The translations under genes were made by a program, and so were the position numbers. Positions 1 through 5,683 of a stretch of DNA of 5,683 nucleotides are shown in pieces. Within the stretch, counting starts at the first letter, position 1, and every line of letters starts with the position of its first letter. Source of the DNA: Desulfuromonas sp. GTDB lineage: Bacteria > Desulfobacterota > Desulfuromonadia > Desulfuromonadales > Trichloromonadaceae. The notes beneath the pieces were generated by a model. That model had not been told where the DNA came from. It made no database searches and saw only the letters and a program-made list of their open reading frames with translations. The stretch covers positions 1 to 5,683 of the forward strand of contig JAQYWA010000147.1 of NCBI GenBank assembly GCA_030145265.1, given 5' to 3'.

Positions 1-1586
1 GCGTCAGTAAAGGTCCCCCCGTCGATCTTCAGGTTGCTGAGGATAACCCGCTTGCCCGTTTCCACCCAGGTGCTGTTGAGAAAAAGGGCCGGAACGTGCT
101 CCCCCCCCTGGCGCCAGAGGTTGTGAAACGATTCGCTGAAGCGCCGGTTGTTGAGCTCTGTCTCCCACCCCTTTTCCCAGGCTATTTCCAGAGCCCGCGC
201 CCGGTCGAAGGAGGGAACCGCAACGGGGAGAAAGCGCTGAACCAGGTCAGGATAGAGCAGGTAGGCCACGGTGGGGGCCAGGAAGTCGGCAGACAGAACC
301 GCATGGGCGCAATGCTGCATCGGGCCGGCACTTTCGGCCGCCCCGCACTGCAGATCGCCCCCGTCCTGCCTCTCCCGCAGCAGGGCGCCAAACACGGCCC
401 CGCCGAGGCTCCCCCCGGAAACCCCGCTGATCGCATAGACATGGTCGGCAAAAGCGGGATTCAAATCCTGCAACGCCGCCAGCACAATCCCCGACCAGTA
501 GGCCGCCCGGATGCCGCCCCCCTCGGCCGCCACGACAAACACGGGCTGGGGAGCCTCGCCCGGCCACCTGTCCAGTCGCTGCGACAGCCAGCCGGGAAAG
601 TGATTCCCCACGGTCGGCTTCTCGGCAACTTCTGCGGCAGGGGTGGCCGCCGACAGGGTCCGGATGGCGTGGTTGTCGTTCCAGAAGCTGAAAAGGAGCA
701 CGGCACAGAGCAAAACAGTGAGAATCGGGAACCGCGCCAGGTTGGTGAAATGAACCAACGCGCTGCCAAAGGGAATCCAACTCGATGCCGCCAGCAGGAC
801 AATGGTCGCCGTGCCGAAAATGGCCGCGGAAACCGGCCACAACAAAAACAGCAGAAAGAGCACTAGGCTCAGGAACAAGGAGGCGCAAAGCAGCAGTTGG
901 GAATTCGCTTCAAGATCCCGCACCGAATGCAGTTCGGCAGAAAAATCCTTCTCGCCGGTATCGACCTTGAAGACCGAGACTGCGAACCGAAAAACCGCCC
1001 GGTCGGTGAGCCTCGTCTTCATCAACCCGTTGTGCAGGGCCGAAGAGGCTTTGCGGCGCAGAATCGTAAATATATAAAAAACCACCCCCAGGACCAGGCA
1101 GGTATAGCCCAGAAAATCGAGGGTCTGGCCGACGTTCAAGGTATCGCCGTCCACATAGGCCATGGAGGCCTTGAAAAACGCCGCCGCCACCGCCAGAAAG
1201 GCGCAGAGGCCCAGCAGACGCGGAACATGCTTGCGCAGGACCCTGCGCCGCCGCTCCCGCGAAAGGCTCAGGGTCTCCAGATCACCGAAAGAAAAGCGCA
1301 ACATCGCCCGCGCCCAGTACCAGGCGTTTGCCGCCCACAGAACCAGCGCGACAAAAAAGAGGCTGAGTTTGACAACCGCCCGGAGTCTCTCGTGCTGCCA
1401 CTCGGCCAGGTCCCGCAGCACGTCCTGCCCCTGCGGCGCCAAGAGCAGAAAGATCAGTCCGGCCAGCAGCATGATCACGCTGAAGCGACAGAGCTTCAAA
1501 ATCGACCCCAGGTCCTTGAGCCACTCCCACATGGCTCGGAAAACCTTCAAAACAAGGCCGAAGAAACCACGGGTGGCATCACTCAT
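1..1586 (-). CDS. Membrane-anchored patatin-like phospholipase/lipid acyl hydrolase, 3' end missing
   Basis: An uninterrupted frame of 528 codons runs from ATG at 1586 off the low end of the window, so the C-terminus is missing. The start is fixed by a strong Shine-Dalgarno run (GAGGAGGGAG) with GGAGG 7 bases upstream. The N-terminal half is hydrophobic, with likely membrane spans near residues 35-51, 72-91, 122-143, 157-176, 229-249, 252-272 and 286-302. After a linker (about 303-345) comes a patatin-like domain: strand VFVVAA, then EGGGIRAA (355-362) matching the Gly-rich oxyanion loop, and GVSGGS (388-393) matching the GxSxG nucleophile elbow, with Ser390 as predicted nucleophile. The catalytic Asp of patatins lies in a DGG/DGA motif. 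D522-G523-G524 is a candidate about 130 residues after the Ser, but the true motif may lie beyond the window. Known patatins hydrolyse phospholipids or other acyl lipids; the substrate here is unknown. The gene is separated from the upstream operon by a terminator and is probably transcribed on its own. The fold is clear, but activity and topology are inferred. Confidence 0.85.
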   Translation of the reverse strand, partial: MSDATRGFFGLVLKVFRAMWEWLKDLGSILKLCRFSVIMLLAGLIFLLLAPQGQDVLRDLAEWQHERLRAVVKLSLFFVALVLWAANAWYWARAMLRFSFGDLETLSLSRERRRRVLRKHVPRLLGLCAFLAVAAAFFKASMAYVDGDTLNVGQTLDFLGYTCLVLGVVFYIFTILRRKASSALHNGLMKTRLTDRAVFRFAVSVFKVDTGEKDFSAELHSVRDLEANSQLLLCASLFLSLVLFLLFLLWPVSAAIFGTATIVLLAASSWIPFGSALVHFTNLARFPILTVLLCAVLLFSFWNDNHAIRTLSAATPAAEVAEKPTVGNHFPGWLSQRLDRWPGEAPQPVFVVAAEGGGIRAAYWSGIVLAALQDLNPAFADHVYAISGVSGGSLGGAVFGALLRERQDGGDLQCGAAESAGPMQHCAHAVLSADFLAPTVAYLLYPDLVQRFLPVAVPSFDRARALEIAWEKGWETELNNRRFSESFHNLWRQGGEHVPALFLNSTWVETGKRVILSNLKIDGGTFTD

Positions 1587-1590
1587 AAGT

Positions 1591-1600
1591 CTCCCTCCTC
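1591..1600 (-). promoter_or_regulatory. Strong Shine-Dalgarno of the patatin-like gene
   Basis: Minus strand reads GAGGAGGGAG, with core GGAGG (1598-1594) 7 bases before the ATG at 1586. It is the strongest ribosome binding site in the window and decides the start over the in-frame Met19 codon (1532). Confidence 0.8.
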
Positions 1601-1613
1601 TCGAAGCTTCGAG
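1600..1613. repeat. Perfect 14-base palindrome next to the patatin gene ribosome binding site
   Basis: CTCGAAGCTTCGAG is its own reverse complement and shares one base with the Shine-Dalgarno run of the patatin-like gene. It could be a protein binding site or a short mRNA hairpin beside the ribosome binding site, or it may be chance. The symmetry is directly visible; any function is speculation. Confidence 0.35.
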
Positions 1614-1720
1614 GTGAAAAGGATTCCCGCCCTTTACATGCACACCGGGCACAAAAAACTCGACAAGCACCGACAGAACAGGACTCAACCCGTCTGCCCA
1701 TGGATATTGTGAACGTTTTA

Positions 1721-1748
1721 ATTGTATCTTTTTCTTGCCATATTTCAC
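1721..1748 (-). promoter_or_regulatory. Weak candidate sigma70-type promoter for the patatin-like gene
   Basis: On the minus strand GTGAAA (1748-1743; 4 of 6 matches to TTGACA) is followed after 16 bases by TACAAT (1726-1721; 5 of 6 matches to TATAAT). The stretch between is A-rich, unlike the GC-rich surroundings. It lies just past the operon terminator and before the next gene, where a promoter is expected, and would give a leader of roughly 125 bases. The match is modest and untested. Confidence 0.35.
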
Positions 1749-1760
1749 TCCGCTATCGCC

Positions 1761-1803
1761 AAAAGAAACACCCCCATCACTAAAAGCGATGGGGGTGTTT
1801 CTT
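1761..1803 (-). terminator. Rho-independent terminator of the decarboxylase operon
   Basis: Arms 1763-1778 and 1788-1803 form a perfect 16-bp stem with a 9-base loop, including a run of five G-C pairs. On the minus strand the 3' arm ends in TTTCTT and continues with TT, giving a U-rich tail partly inside the stem. It begins about 40 bases after the stop codon of the beta subunit gene, the right place to end that operon. The stem is symmetric, so it could also stop plus-strand transcription, though no plus-strand gene is seen. Confidence 0.88.
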
Positions 1804-1841
1804 AGGTTTCGGGTCAAAGAATCAACAGCTCCGGCTGAAGT

Positions 1842-2969
1842 TCAACGCACCAGCACCGTCCACAGCACGCCAGCGGCGATGGCCGAACCGATGACCCCGG
1901 CGACGTTGGGGGCCATGGCGTGCATCAGCAGGTAATTGGTGGGATCTTCCCGTTGGCCGACGGTGTGCACCACCCGGGCCGAGTCGGGAACGGCGGAAAC
2001 GCCGGCAGCGCCGATCAGCGGATTGATCTTCTCCTTGAGAAACAGGTTCATGAACTTGGCAAAGAGGATGCCGGCGGCAGTGGCGATACAGAACGACAGT
2101 GCGCCGAGGCCGAAGATCAGCATCGACTGCGAGGTCAGGAAATGACCGGCACTGGTGCTGGCGCCGACGGAAAAGCCGAGCAGGATGGTGACGATGTCAA
2201 TCATGGCGTTGCGCGCCGTGTTGGCCAGACGATCGGTGACCAGGCTCTCCTTGAGCAGGTTGCCAAAGAAAAGCATACCGATCAGGACCATCGAACCGGG
2301 CGCGATCAGGGCACAGATCAGAAAAGCGGCGATAGGAAAAATTACCCGTTCGCGCCGGCTGACCTGGCGCGGCGCTTTCATGTGGATCAACCGCTCCTTG
2401 CGAGTGGTCAGCAGCTTCATGATCGGCGGCTGGATCACCGGCACCAGCGCCATGTACGAATAGGCGGCGATCGCAATGGAGCCGAGCAGGTGCGGGGCCA
2501 GCTTGGAGGAAAGGAAAATCGCCGTCGGCCCGTCGGCACCGCCGATGATGCCGATGGCGCCGGCTTCCTGGGAGGTGAAACCCAGAAGAAGGGCGCCGAT
2601 CAGGGTTAAAAAGATGCCGACCTGGGCCGCCGCCCCGAGCAGGATCAGCTTGGGATTGGAGAGCATGGTGGAAAAGTCGGTCATGGCGCCGATGCCGAGA
2701 AAGATCAGCGGCGGGAAGATCCCCTCGCTGACCCCGTAGTAGATGTAGCGCAAGACGCTCCCCTCGTCGTAGACGCTCAGGGCCATCCCCGCCACCAGCG
2801 GAATGTTGCCAACCACCACGCCGAAACCGATCGGCACCAGCAGCAGCGGCTCGTAATCCTTGGTAATGGCCAGGGTGATAAAAACCACGCCGATGACGAT
2901 CATCAGGGCATTGCCCCAGGTCATCGAGGCAAAGCCGGTACCGGCCATAAATTGTGCGAACATTTCCAT
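1842..2969 (-). CDS. mmdB: Na+-translocating acyl-CoA decarboxylase, beta subunit (OadB/MmdB/GcdB family)
   Basis: This 375-residue polytopic inner-membrane protein is the carboxybiotin decarboxylase and sodium pump of the complex: it releases CO2 from the biotin carrier and drives Na+ outward. Length fits the MmdB/GcdB/OadB family. The family signature GIIGGADGPTAIF is at 140-152; Asp146 aligns with the Na+-binding Asp203 of Klebsiella OadB. Tyr172 matches OadB Tyr229. In NPLIGAAGVSAVPDSAR (316-332), Asn316, Gly320, Ser325 and Arg332 match OadB Asn373, Gly377, Ser382 and Arg389 in identity and spacing. All key residues are present, so the pump should work. (Klebsiella numbering is from memory.) The start at 2969 has GGAG 8 bases upstream; Met3 is a less likely alternative. 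The gene follows the biotin carrier gene after 38 bases and is the last of the operon. The sequence alone does not settle the acyl-CoA; the mmd assignment comes from the neighbouring carboxyltransferase. Confidence 0.95.
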   Translation of the reverse strand: MEMFAQFMAGTGFASMTWGNALMIVIGVVFITLAITKDYEPLLLVPIGFGVVVGNIPLVAGMALSVYDEGSVLRYIYYGVSEGIFPPLIFLGIGAMTDFSTMLSNPKLILLGAAAQVGIFLTLIGALLLGFTSQEAGAIGIIGGADGPTAIFLSSKLAPHLLGSIAIAAYSYMALVPVIQPPIMKLLTTRKERLIHMKAPRQVSRRERVIFPIAAFLICALIAPGSMVLIGMLFFGNLLKESLVTDRLANTARNAMIDIVTILLGFSVGASTSAGHFLTSQSMLIFGLGALSFCIATAAGILFAKFMNLFLKEKINPLIGAAGVSAVPDSARVVHTVGQREDPTNYLLMHAMAPNVAGVIGSAIAAGVLWTVLVR

Positions 2970-3007
2970 GTTATTTACTCCGTGGGAACCTCGGCATAGC
3001 GGATGGC

Positions 3008-3478
3008 TCAGGCGTCTGTCTTGCGCCGGTTCTTCAGCATCTCGGCGGGGGCGATAACCATCATCTCCTGTCCCTGGTTAACCGAATCTCCGGCGCTGAC
3101 GTTGATGGCGCTGACGGTACCGTCAAGCTGGGCGTTGATCTCGTTCTCCATCTTCATCGCCTCCATCTTGAACAGCGGCTGGCCGGCCTGCACCTTATCG
3201 CCCACCTTGACGAACACCGCCATAATCGAACCGGGGATCGGCGCCCGCACACTTCCGACGTCAGCCGACTCGGCGTGAGCCGGGGCGCTAACCGGTTGCG
3301 CGGACGACACGCTGCGCATCGGTGGCGCTTCGCTTTCGGCGGCCATGGTCTCGGTAATCCGGTCAATACTGACCCGATATTTTTTACCGTTCACTTCCAG
3401 CTCTGCCTCTTCGGCGGAGAGTTCCAACAGCTGGACCGAGTACGGTTTATCGTTTATTTGCAGATCATACTTACGCAT
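3008..3478 (-). CDS. mmdC: Biotin carrier subunit of the decarboxylase (biotinyl/lipoyl attachment protein)
   Basis: A 156-residue cytoplasmic protein that carries CO2 on biotin between the carboxyltransferase and the membrane beta subunit. Residues 1-45 form a short N-terminal region with a strand-rich VNGKKYRVSIDRI stretch, as seen ahead of biotinyl domains in this family. Residues 46-74 are an Ala/Pro/Ser-rich flexible linker, shorter than in many MmdC proteins. Residues 75-145 are the biotinyl domain, with APIPGSIMAVFVKVGDKV and the site EAMKM (106-110), in which Lys109 should be biotinylated. A short basic tail (about 146-156, containing KNRRK) follows. The ATG at 3478 lies inside the end of the preceding gene (8-base overlap) and is served by AAAGGAG within that gene, which suggests translational coupling. 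No biotin ligase is in view, so it must be supplied elsewhere. Confidence 0.94.
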   Translation of the reverse strand: MRKYDLQINDKPYSVQLLELSAEEAELEVNGKKYRVSIDRITETMAAESEAPPMRSVSSAQPVSAPAHAESADVGSVRAPIPGSIMAVFVKVGDKVQAGQPLFKMEAMKMENEINAQLDGTVSAINVSAGDSVNQGQEMMVIAPAEMLKNRRKTDA

Positions 3479-3842
3479 GGATGCTCCTTTGAGACAGGCT
3501 TCTCATCTTGCCTGCGGATGCCCAGATCGTCCCCTGTCCCGGGCGACGCGAAATAGTTATTTTCTGGCTTTCTCCGGTCAGACGCTCCAGCTCCAGATGA
3601 ATCACCAGGCCGATGGCCGTCATGATTTCATCCTCCTGCGCCGCCTCCTCTGCAACCACCGGCAGCGGTGCGGCTTCCTGAACCTTACGGGTCGTCAGCC
3701 GATCGAACAGCCCCAGCAGGTTAGGCAGCTGGGTAATAAACAGGCTGATCAGCACCAGCCCGGCAAAAACGATCGTCATGCCGGTGATGGTGATGGCGAT
3801 GCCGTGACCGTCCAGCATATTCTGCAGACTTACATGGATCAT
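3471..3842 (-). CDS. oadG: Decarboxylase small membrane subunit (OadG/MmdD-like, gamma/delta)
   Basis: A 123-residue protein with one N-terminal membrane span (about 14-38, including GMTIVFAGLVLISLF, typical of the OadG family). An acidic, Ala/Pro-rich linker (about 53-72) follows, then a cytoplasmic part with EIMTAIGLVIHLELERL (72-88) and a C-terminal ITISRRPGQGTIWASAGK stretch (95-112), resembling the conserved end of OadG-like proteins. In this family the subunit holds the carboxyltransferase to the beta subunit and stabilises the complex. I see no His-rich zinc-binding tail like that of Klebsiella OadG. It starts 14 bases after the carboxyltransferase stop with only a weak Shine-Dalgarno (GTGAG), so coupling to upstream translation is likely; its last 8 bases overlap the biotin carrier start. 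This family diverges quickly, so the call rests on the membrane span, size and position between mmdA-like and biotin carrier genes. The product could equally be named MmdD. Confidence 0.85.
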   Translation of the reverse strand: MIHVSLQNMLDGHGIAITITGMTIVFAGLVLISLFITQLPNLLGLFDRLTTRKVQEAAPLPVVAEEAAQEDEIMTAIGLVIHLELERLTGESQKITISRRPGQGTIWASAGKMRSLSQRSIHA

Positions 3843-3856
3843 GATGACTCACTCTC

Positions 3857-5416
3857 TCACAGGGGGATGTTGCCGTGCTTTTTCACCGGCCCGGACTCCT
3901 GCTTGTTTTCCAGCATGGTCAGCGCCTTGATGATGCGGAAGCGGGTCCGGTGCGGCAAAATGACATCGTCTACATAACCGCGCTGCGCCGCCACATAAGG
4001 ATTGGCGAAGGTATCGGCGTAATGCTGCTCTTTTTCGGCAAGGAGCTCCGCTGCCTGCTCCGGGTGTTTTTTCAACTCCCTGGCATATAGGATTTCCGAT
4101 GCGCCCTTCGCCCCCATCACGGCTATTTCCGCCGAGGGCCAGGCGTAGTTGATATCCCCCTTGAGATGCTTGGAGCTCATCACGCAATAAGCGCCACCGT
4201 AGGCTTTGCGAATAGTCACCGTTACCTTGGGCACGGTCGCCTCGGCATAGGCGTACAAAAGCTTGGCGCCGTTGCGGATGATGCCACCGTATTCCTGCAC
4301 CGTCCCCGGCAGAAAACCCGGCACATCGACCAGGGTGACCAGCGGGATATTGAAGGCGTCGCAGAAGCGGACGAAGCGCGCCCCTTTGATCGAAGAATGG
4401 TTATCGAGCACTCCGGCCAGATACTTCGGCTGGTTGGCCACCACGCCCACCGACTGGCCGCCGAAGCGGGCGAAGCCAACCACCAGGTTCGGCGCGAATT
4501 CGGGCTGGATTTCGAGGAACCGGCCGTCATCGACGGTGTTGAGGATGATATCCTTCATATCGTAGGGTTGATTCGAGTTCTCTGGCAGCACCCGGTTCAG
4601 ATAGTCGATCTCCCGATCCGGCGGATCATCGGTCTCCAGCCGCGGCGGCGTTTCCATATTATTCTGCGGAATGAAGGAAAAGAGCTCACGCAGGCAGCCG
4701 ATCGCGTCTTCCTCACTGTCGGCGGCTAGGTGGGCCACCCCGCTCTTGCCGGTATGAACTCCAGCGCCGCCGAGTGTTTCCACGTCCACGTCCTCGTGGG
4801 TCACCGCCTTGACCACCTTCGGTCCGGTCAGAAACATGTAGCTGTTGCCCCGAACCATCACCGTAAAATCGGTCAGCGCCGGGGAATAGACCGCGCCACC
4901 GGCACAGGGGCCGAAAATACCCGACAGCTGGGGGATGACCCCGGAGGAGCGAACGTTGCGCAGAAAAATCTCCGAATAGCCGGCCAGGCTCTCGATCCCT
5001 TCCTGAATACGGGCCCCGCCCGAATCGTTGAGGCCGATCACCGGCGCCCCATTCTGCACCGCCATGTCCATGACCTTACATATTTTCTCGGCGAAGGTTT
5101 CCGACAGCGACCCGCCCAATACGGTAAAATCCTGGGAGAAGACGTAGACCAGCCGGCCATCGATAGTGCCGTAGCCGGTGACCACGCCGTCGCCGGGAAT
5201 CTGCGCCTTTTCCATGTCAAAATGATGACAGCGGTGGGTCTTGAACATGTCAAACTCTTCGAAGCTTCCTTCGTCGAGCAGCATATCCAACCGCTCGCGA
5301 GCGGTGTGCCGCCCCTTCTTGTGATGCTTCTTGATCTTATCGACTCCGCCCCCCTGCATGGCCTGCTGGCGCATCTGCAGAAGATCATTGATTTTTTCTT
5401 CCATCGTTCCAGCCAT
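3857..5416 (-). CDS. mmdA: Biotin-dependent acyl-CoA carboxyltransferase, methylmalonyl-CoA decarboxylase alpha subunit (PCCB-like)
   Basis: A cytoplasmic crotonase-fold carboxyltransferase that moves the carboxyl group between an acyl-CoA and biotin. From ATG at 5416 it is 519 residues, close to MmdA and PCCB. I prefer this start to ATG 5425 because AAAGGA (5430-5425) sits 8 bases before 5416 but abuts 5425. Residue numbers below count from 5425; subtract 3. The N-terminal half holds SGGARIQEG (135-143) and [11 protein letters not shown] (172-182); the C-terminal half holds [13 protein letters not shown] (369-381) and [15 protein letters not shown] (407-421). These Gly-Ala loops form the two oxyanion holes for the CoA thioester and biotin. 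The protein has no biotin domain or biotin carboxylase; biotin comes from the downstream carrier. With the OadG- and OadB-like neighbours this points to a sodium-pumping methylmalonyl-CoA decarboxylase making propionyl-CoA, though the sequence looks close to propionyl-CoA carboxylase beta chains. The residue before VM, a known acyl-selectivity position, is Cys414, so another acyl-CoA is possible. Confidence 0.93.
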   Translation of the reverse strand: MAGTMEEKINDLLQMRQQAMQGGGVDKIKKHHKKGRHTARERLDMLLDEGSFEEFDMFKTHRCHHFDMEKAQIPGDGVVTGYGTIDGRLVYVFSQDFTVLGGSLSETFAEKICKVMDMAVQNGAPVIGLNDSGGARIQEGIESLAGYSEIFLRNVRSSGVIPQLSGIFGPCAGGAVYSPALTDFTVMVRGNSYMFLTGPKVVKAVTHEDVDVETLGGAGVHTGKSGVAHLAADSEEDAIGCLRELFSFIPQNNMETPPRLETDDPPDREIDYLNRVLPENSNQPYDMKDIILNTVDDGRFLEIQPEFAPNLVVGFARFGGQSVGVVANQPKYLAGVLDNHSSIKGARFVRFCDAFNIPLVTLVDVPGFLPGTVQEYGGIIRNGAKLLYAYAEATVPKVTVTIRKAYGGAYCVMSSKHLKGDINYAWPSAEIAVMGAKGASEILYARELKKHPEQAAELLAEKEQHYADTFANPYVAAQRGYVDDVILPHRTRFRIIKALTMLENKQESGPVKKHGNIPL

Positions 5417-5424
5417 AACGAGCA

Positions 5425-5430
5425 TCCTTT
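5425..5430 (-). promoter_or_regulatory. Shine-Dalgarno deciding the carboxyltransferase start
   Basis: Minus strand AAAGGA lies 8 bases before ATG 5416, an ideal distance, but overlaps the first base of the in-frame ATG at 5425. This favours the shorter product, beginning [13 protein letters not shown], over the longest open frame. Confidence 0.65.
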
Positions 5431-5458
5431 GGGAGAGTACCGATGCGACTGACGCGGG

Positions 5459-5683
5459 TCAGCCGTTGTAATAGATCTGGTAGTGGGTTTCGTGGCCGAG
5501 AATCCGGTCAACCTGCCCCTGCAGCCCGATGCGCTTTTCGTTGCGCAGCCACTGGTTCCAGTTCTCCAGCGTTTTCCAGGTACTGATCACCAGGTGTTCC
5601 CGGGGATCGTCGTAATTGATCAGAGTCTCGCCGGAAATGTAGCCGACCTGGGCGTTGGCCACCGCCCGCATCTGCAGCAGCAG
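5459..5683 (-). CDS. ABM-domain (antibiotic biosynthesis monooxygenase-like) small protein, 5' end missing
   Basis: The visible part is the last 74 residues, ending in HYQIYYNG; the frame stays open through the window edge (LLLQ precedes the first Met), so the real start lies outside. The pattern LLLQMRAVANAQVGYISGETL, then DDPREHLVISTWKTLENWNQWL, is the usual core of dimeric ferredoxin-like ABM proteins of about 95-100 residues: helix, GYISGET strand, a charged DP turn, the VISTW strand and the W-containing helix. The missing N-terminus is probably one strand and part of the first helix, about 20-25 residues. The family includes quinol monooxygenases and haem-degrading enzymes, but many members have no known activity and none can be assigned here. 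It ends 42 bases before the carboxyltransferase start on the same strand and is probably co-transcribed with it. Its role beside a sodium-pump decarboxylase is unknown. Confidence 0.82.
   Translation of the reverse strand: MLLQMRAVANAQVGYISGETLINYDDPREHLVISTWKTLENWNQWLRNEKRIGLQGQVDRILGHETHYQIYYNG

Noticed and set aside
401..427. Possible G-quadruplex in the coding strand around the GVSGGS codons
   Set aside because: Only three well-spaced G runs with one long loop; the G-richness is explained by the Gly codons of the motif.
96..866. Plus-strand open frame of 256 codons, plus minus-strand frames at 182-451, 247-888 and 461-802
   Set aside because: All are out-of-frame or antisense readings of the patatin-like gene, whose own frame contains the catalytic motifs and stays open to the window edge.
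897..1712. Plus-strand open frame of 271 codons
   Set aside because: It lies mostly opposite the patatin-like gene and crosses its start and ribosome site; its product is rich in Gln, Arg and Pro with no recognisable domain, typical of the shadow of a GC-rich gene.
1920..2609. Plus-strand open frame of 229 codons
   Set aside because: Antisense to the beta subunit gene, which is conserved in sequence; the product is low-complexity and charged, without domain features.
3857..5416. Glutaconyl-CoA decarboxylase alpha subunit (GcdA) or oxaloacetate decarboxylase (OadA)
   Set aside because: GcdA is, as I recall, longer (about 590 residues) and OadA belongs to a different, pyruvate-carboxylase-like family with a TIM barrel; length and motifs here fit MmdA/PCCB.
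4730..5452. Plus-strand open frame of 240 codons
   Set aside because: Antisense to the conserved carboxyltransferase gene; no recognisable domain.
5459..5671. Taking Met at 5671 as the start of the ABM-like protein
   Set aside because: The frame continues upstream (LLLQ) to the window edge, and the Met lies within the first helix of the fold, so the true start is outside the window.

Overview
The window is a GC-rich bacterial stretch in which every gene I can support lies on the minus strand, so it is read from high to low coordinates. Gene content and protein style (a membrane-bound sodium-pumping decarboxylase with separate subunits and a PCCB-like carboxyltransferase) suggest an anaerobic or fermentative Gram-negative bacterium. 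The Desulfuromonas/Geobacter/Pelobacter group is my best guess; this is inferred from family resemblance, not from a marker gene.

Positions 5683 to 1842 hold an apparent operon of five tightly spaced genes: (1) the 3' part of a small ABM-fold (antibiotic biosynthesis monooxygenase-like) protein, whose start lies beyond the window; (2) a biotin-dependent acyl-CoA carboxyltransferase, MmdA/PCCB type; (3) a small single-span OadG/MmdD-type subunit; (4) a biotin carrier protein with an EAMKM biotinylation site, overlapping gene 3 by 8 bases; (5) an OadB/MmdB-type multi-span subunit carrying the known sodium-pump residues. Genes 2-5 make a complete Na+-translocating decarboxylase. The carboxyltransferase moves CO2 from an acyl-CoA, most likely methylmalonyl-CoA, to biotin on the carrier. 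The beta subunit then decarboxylates the biotin and exports Na+, and the gamma subunit holds the complex on the membrane. The enzyme would link the succinate/propionate pathway to a sodium gradient.

Positions 1841 to 1587 are intergenic. They contain a 16-bp perfect-stem terminator just after the beta subunit gene, a weak candidate promoter, and a 14-base palindrome touching a very strong ribosome binding site.

Positions 1586 to 1 hold the first 528 codons of a separate gene that runs off the low end of the window. It encodes a membrane protein with about seven predicted spans followed by a patatin-like lipid hydrolase domain with a Gly-rich oxyanion loop and a GVSGGS nucleophile elbow. This is the least characterised gene here. 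I found no RNA genes, CRISPR arrays, insertion sequences or attachment sites.
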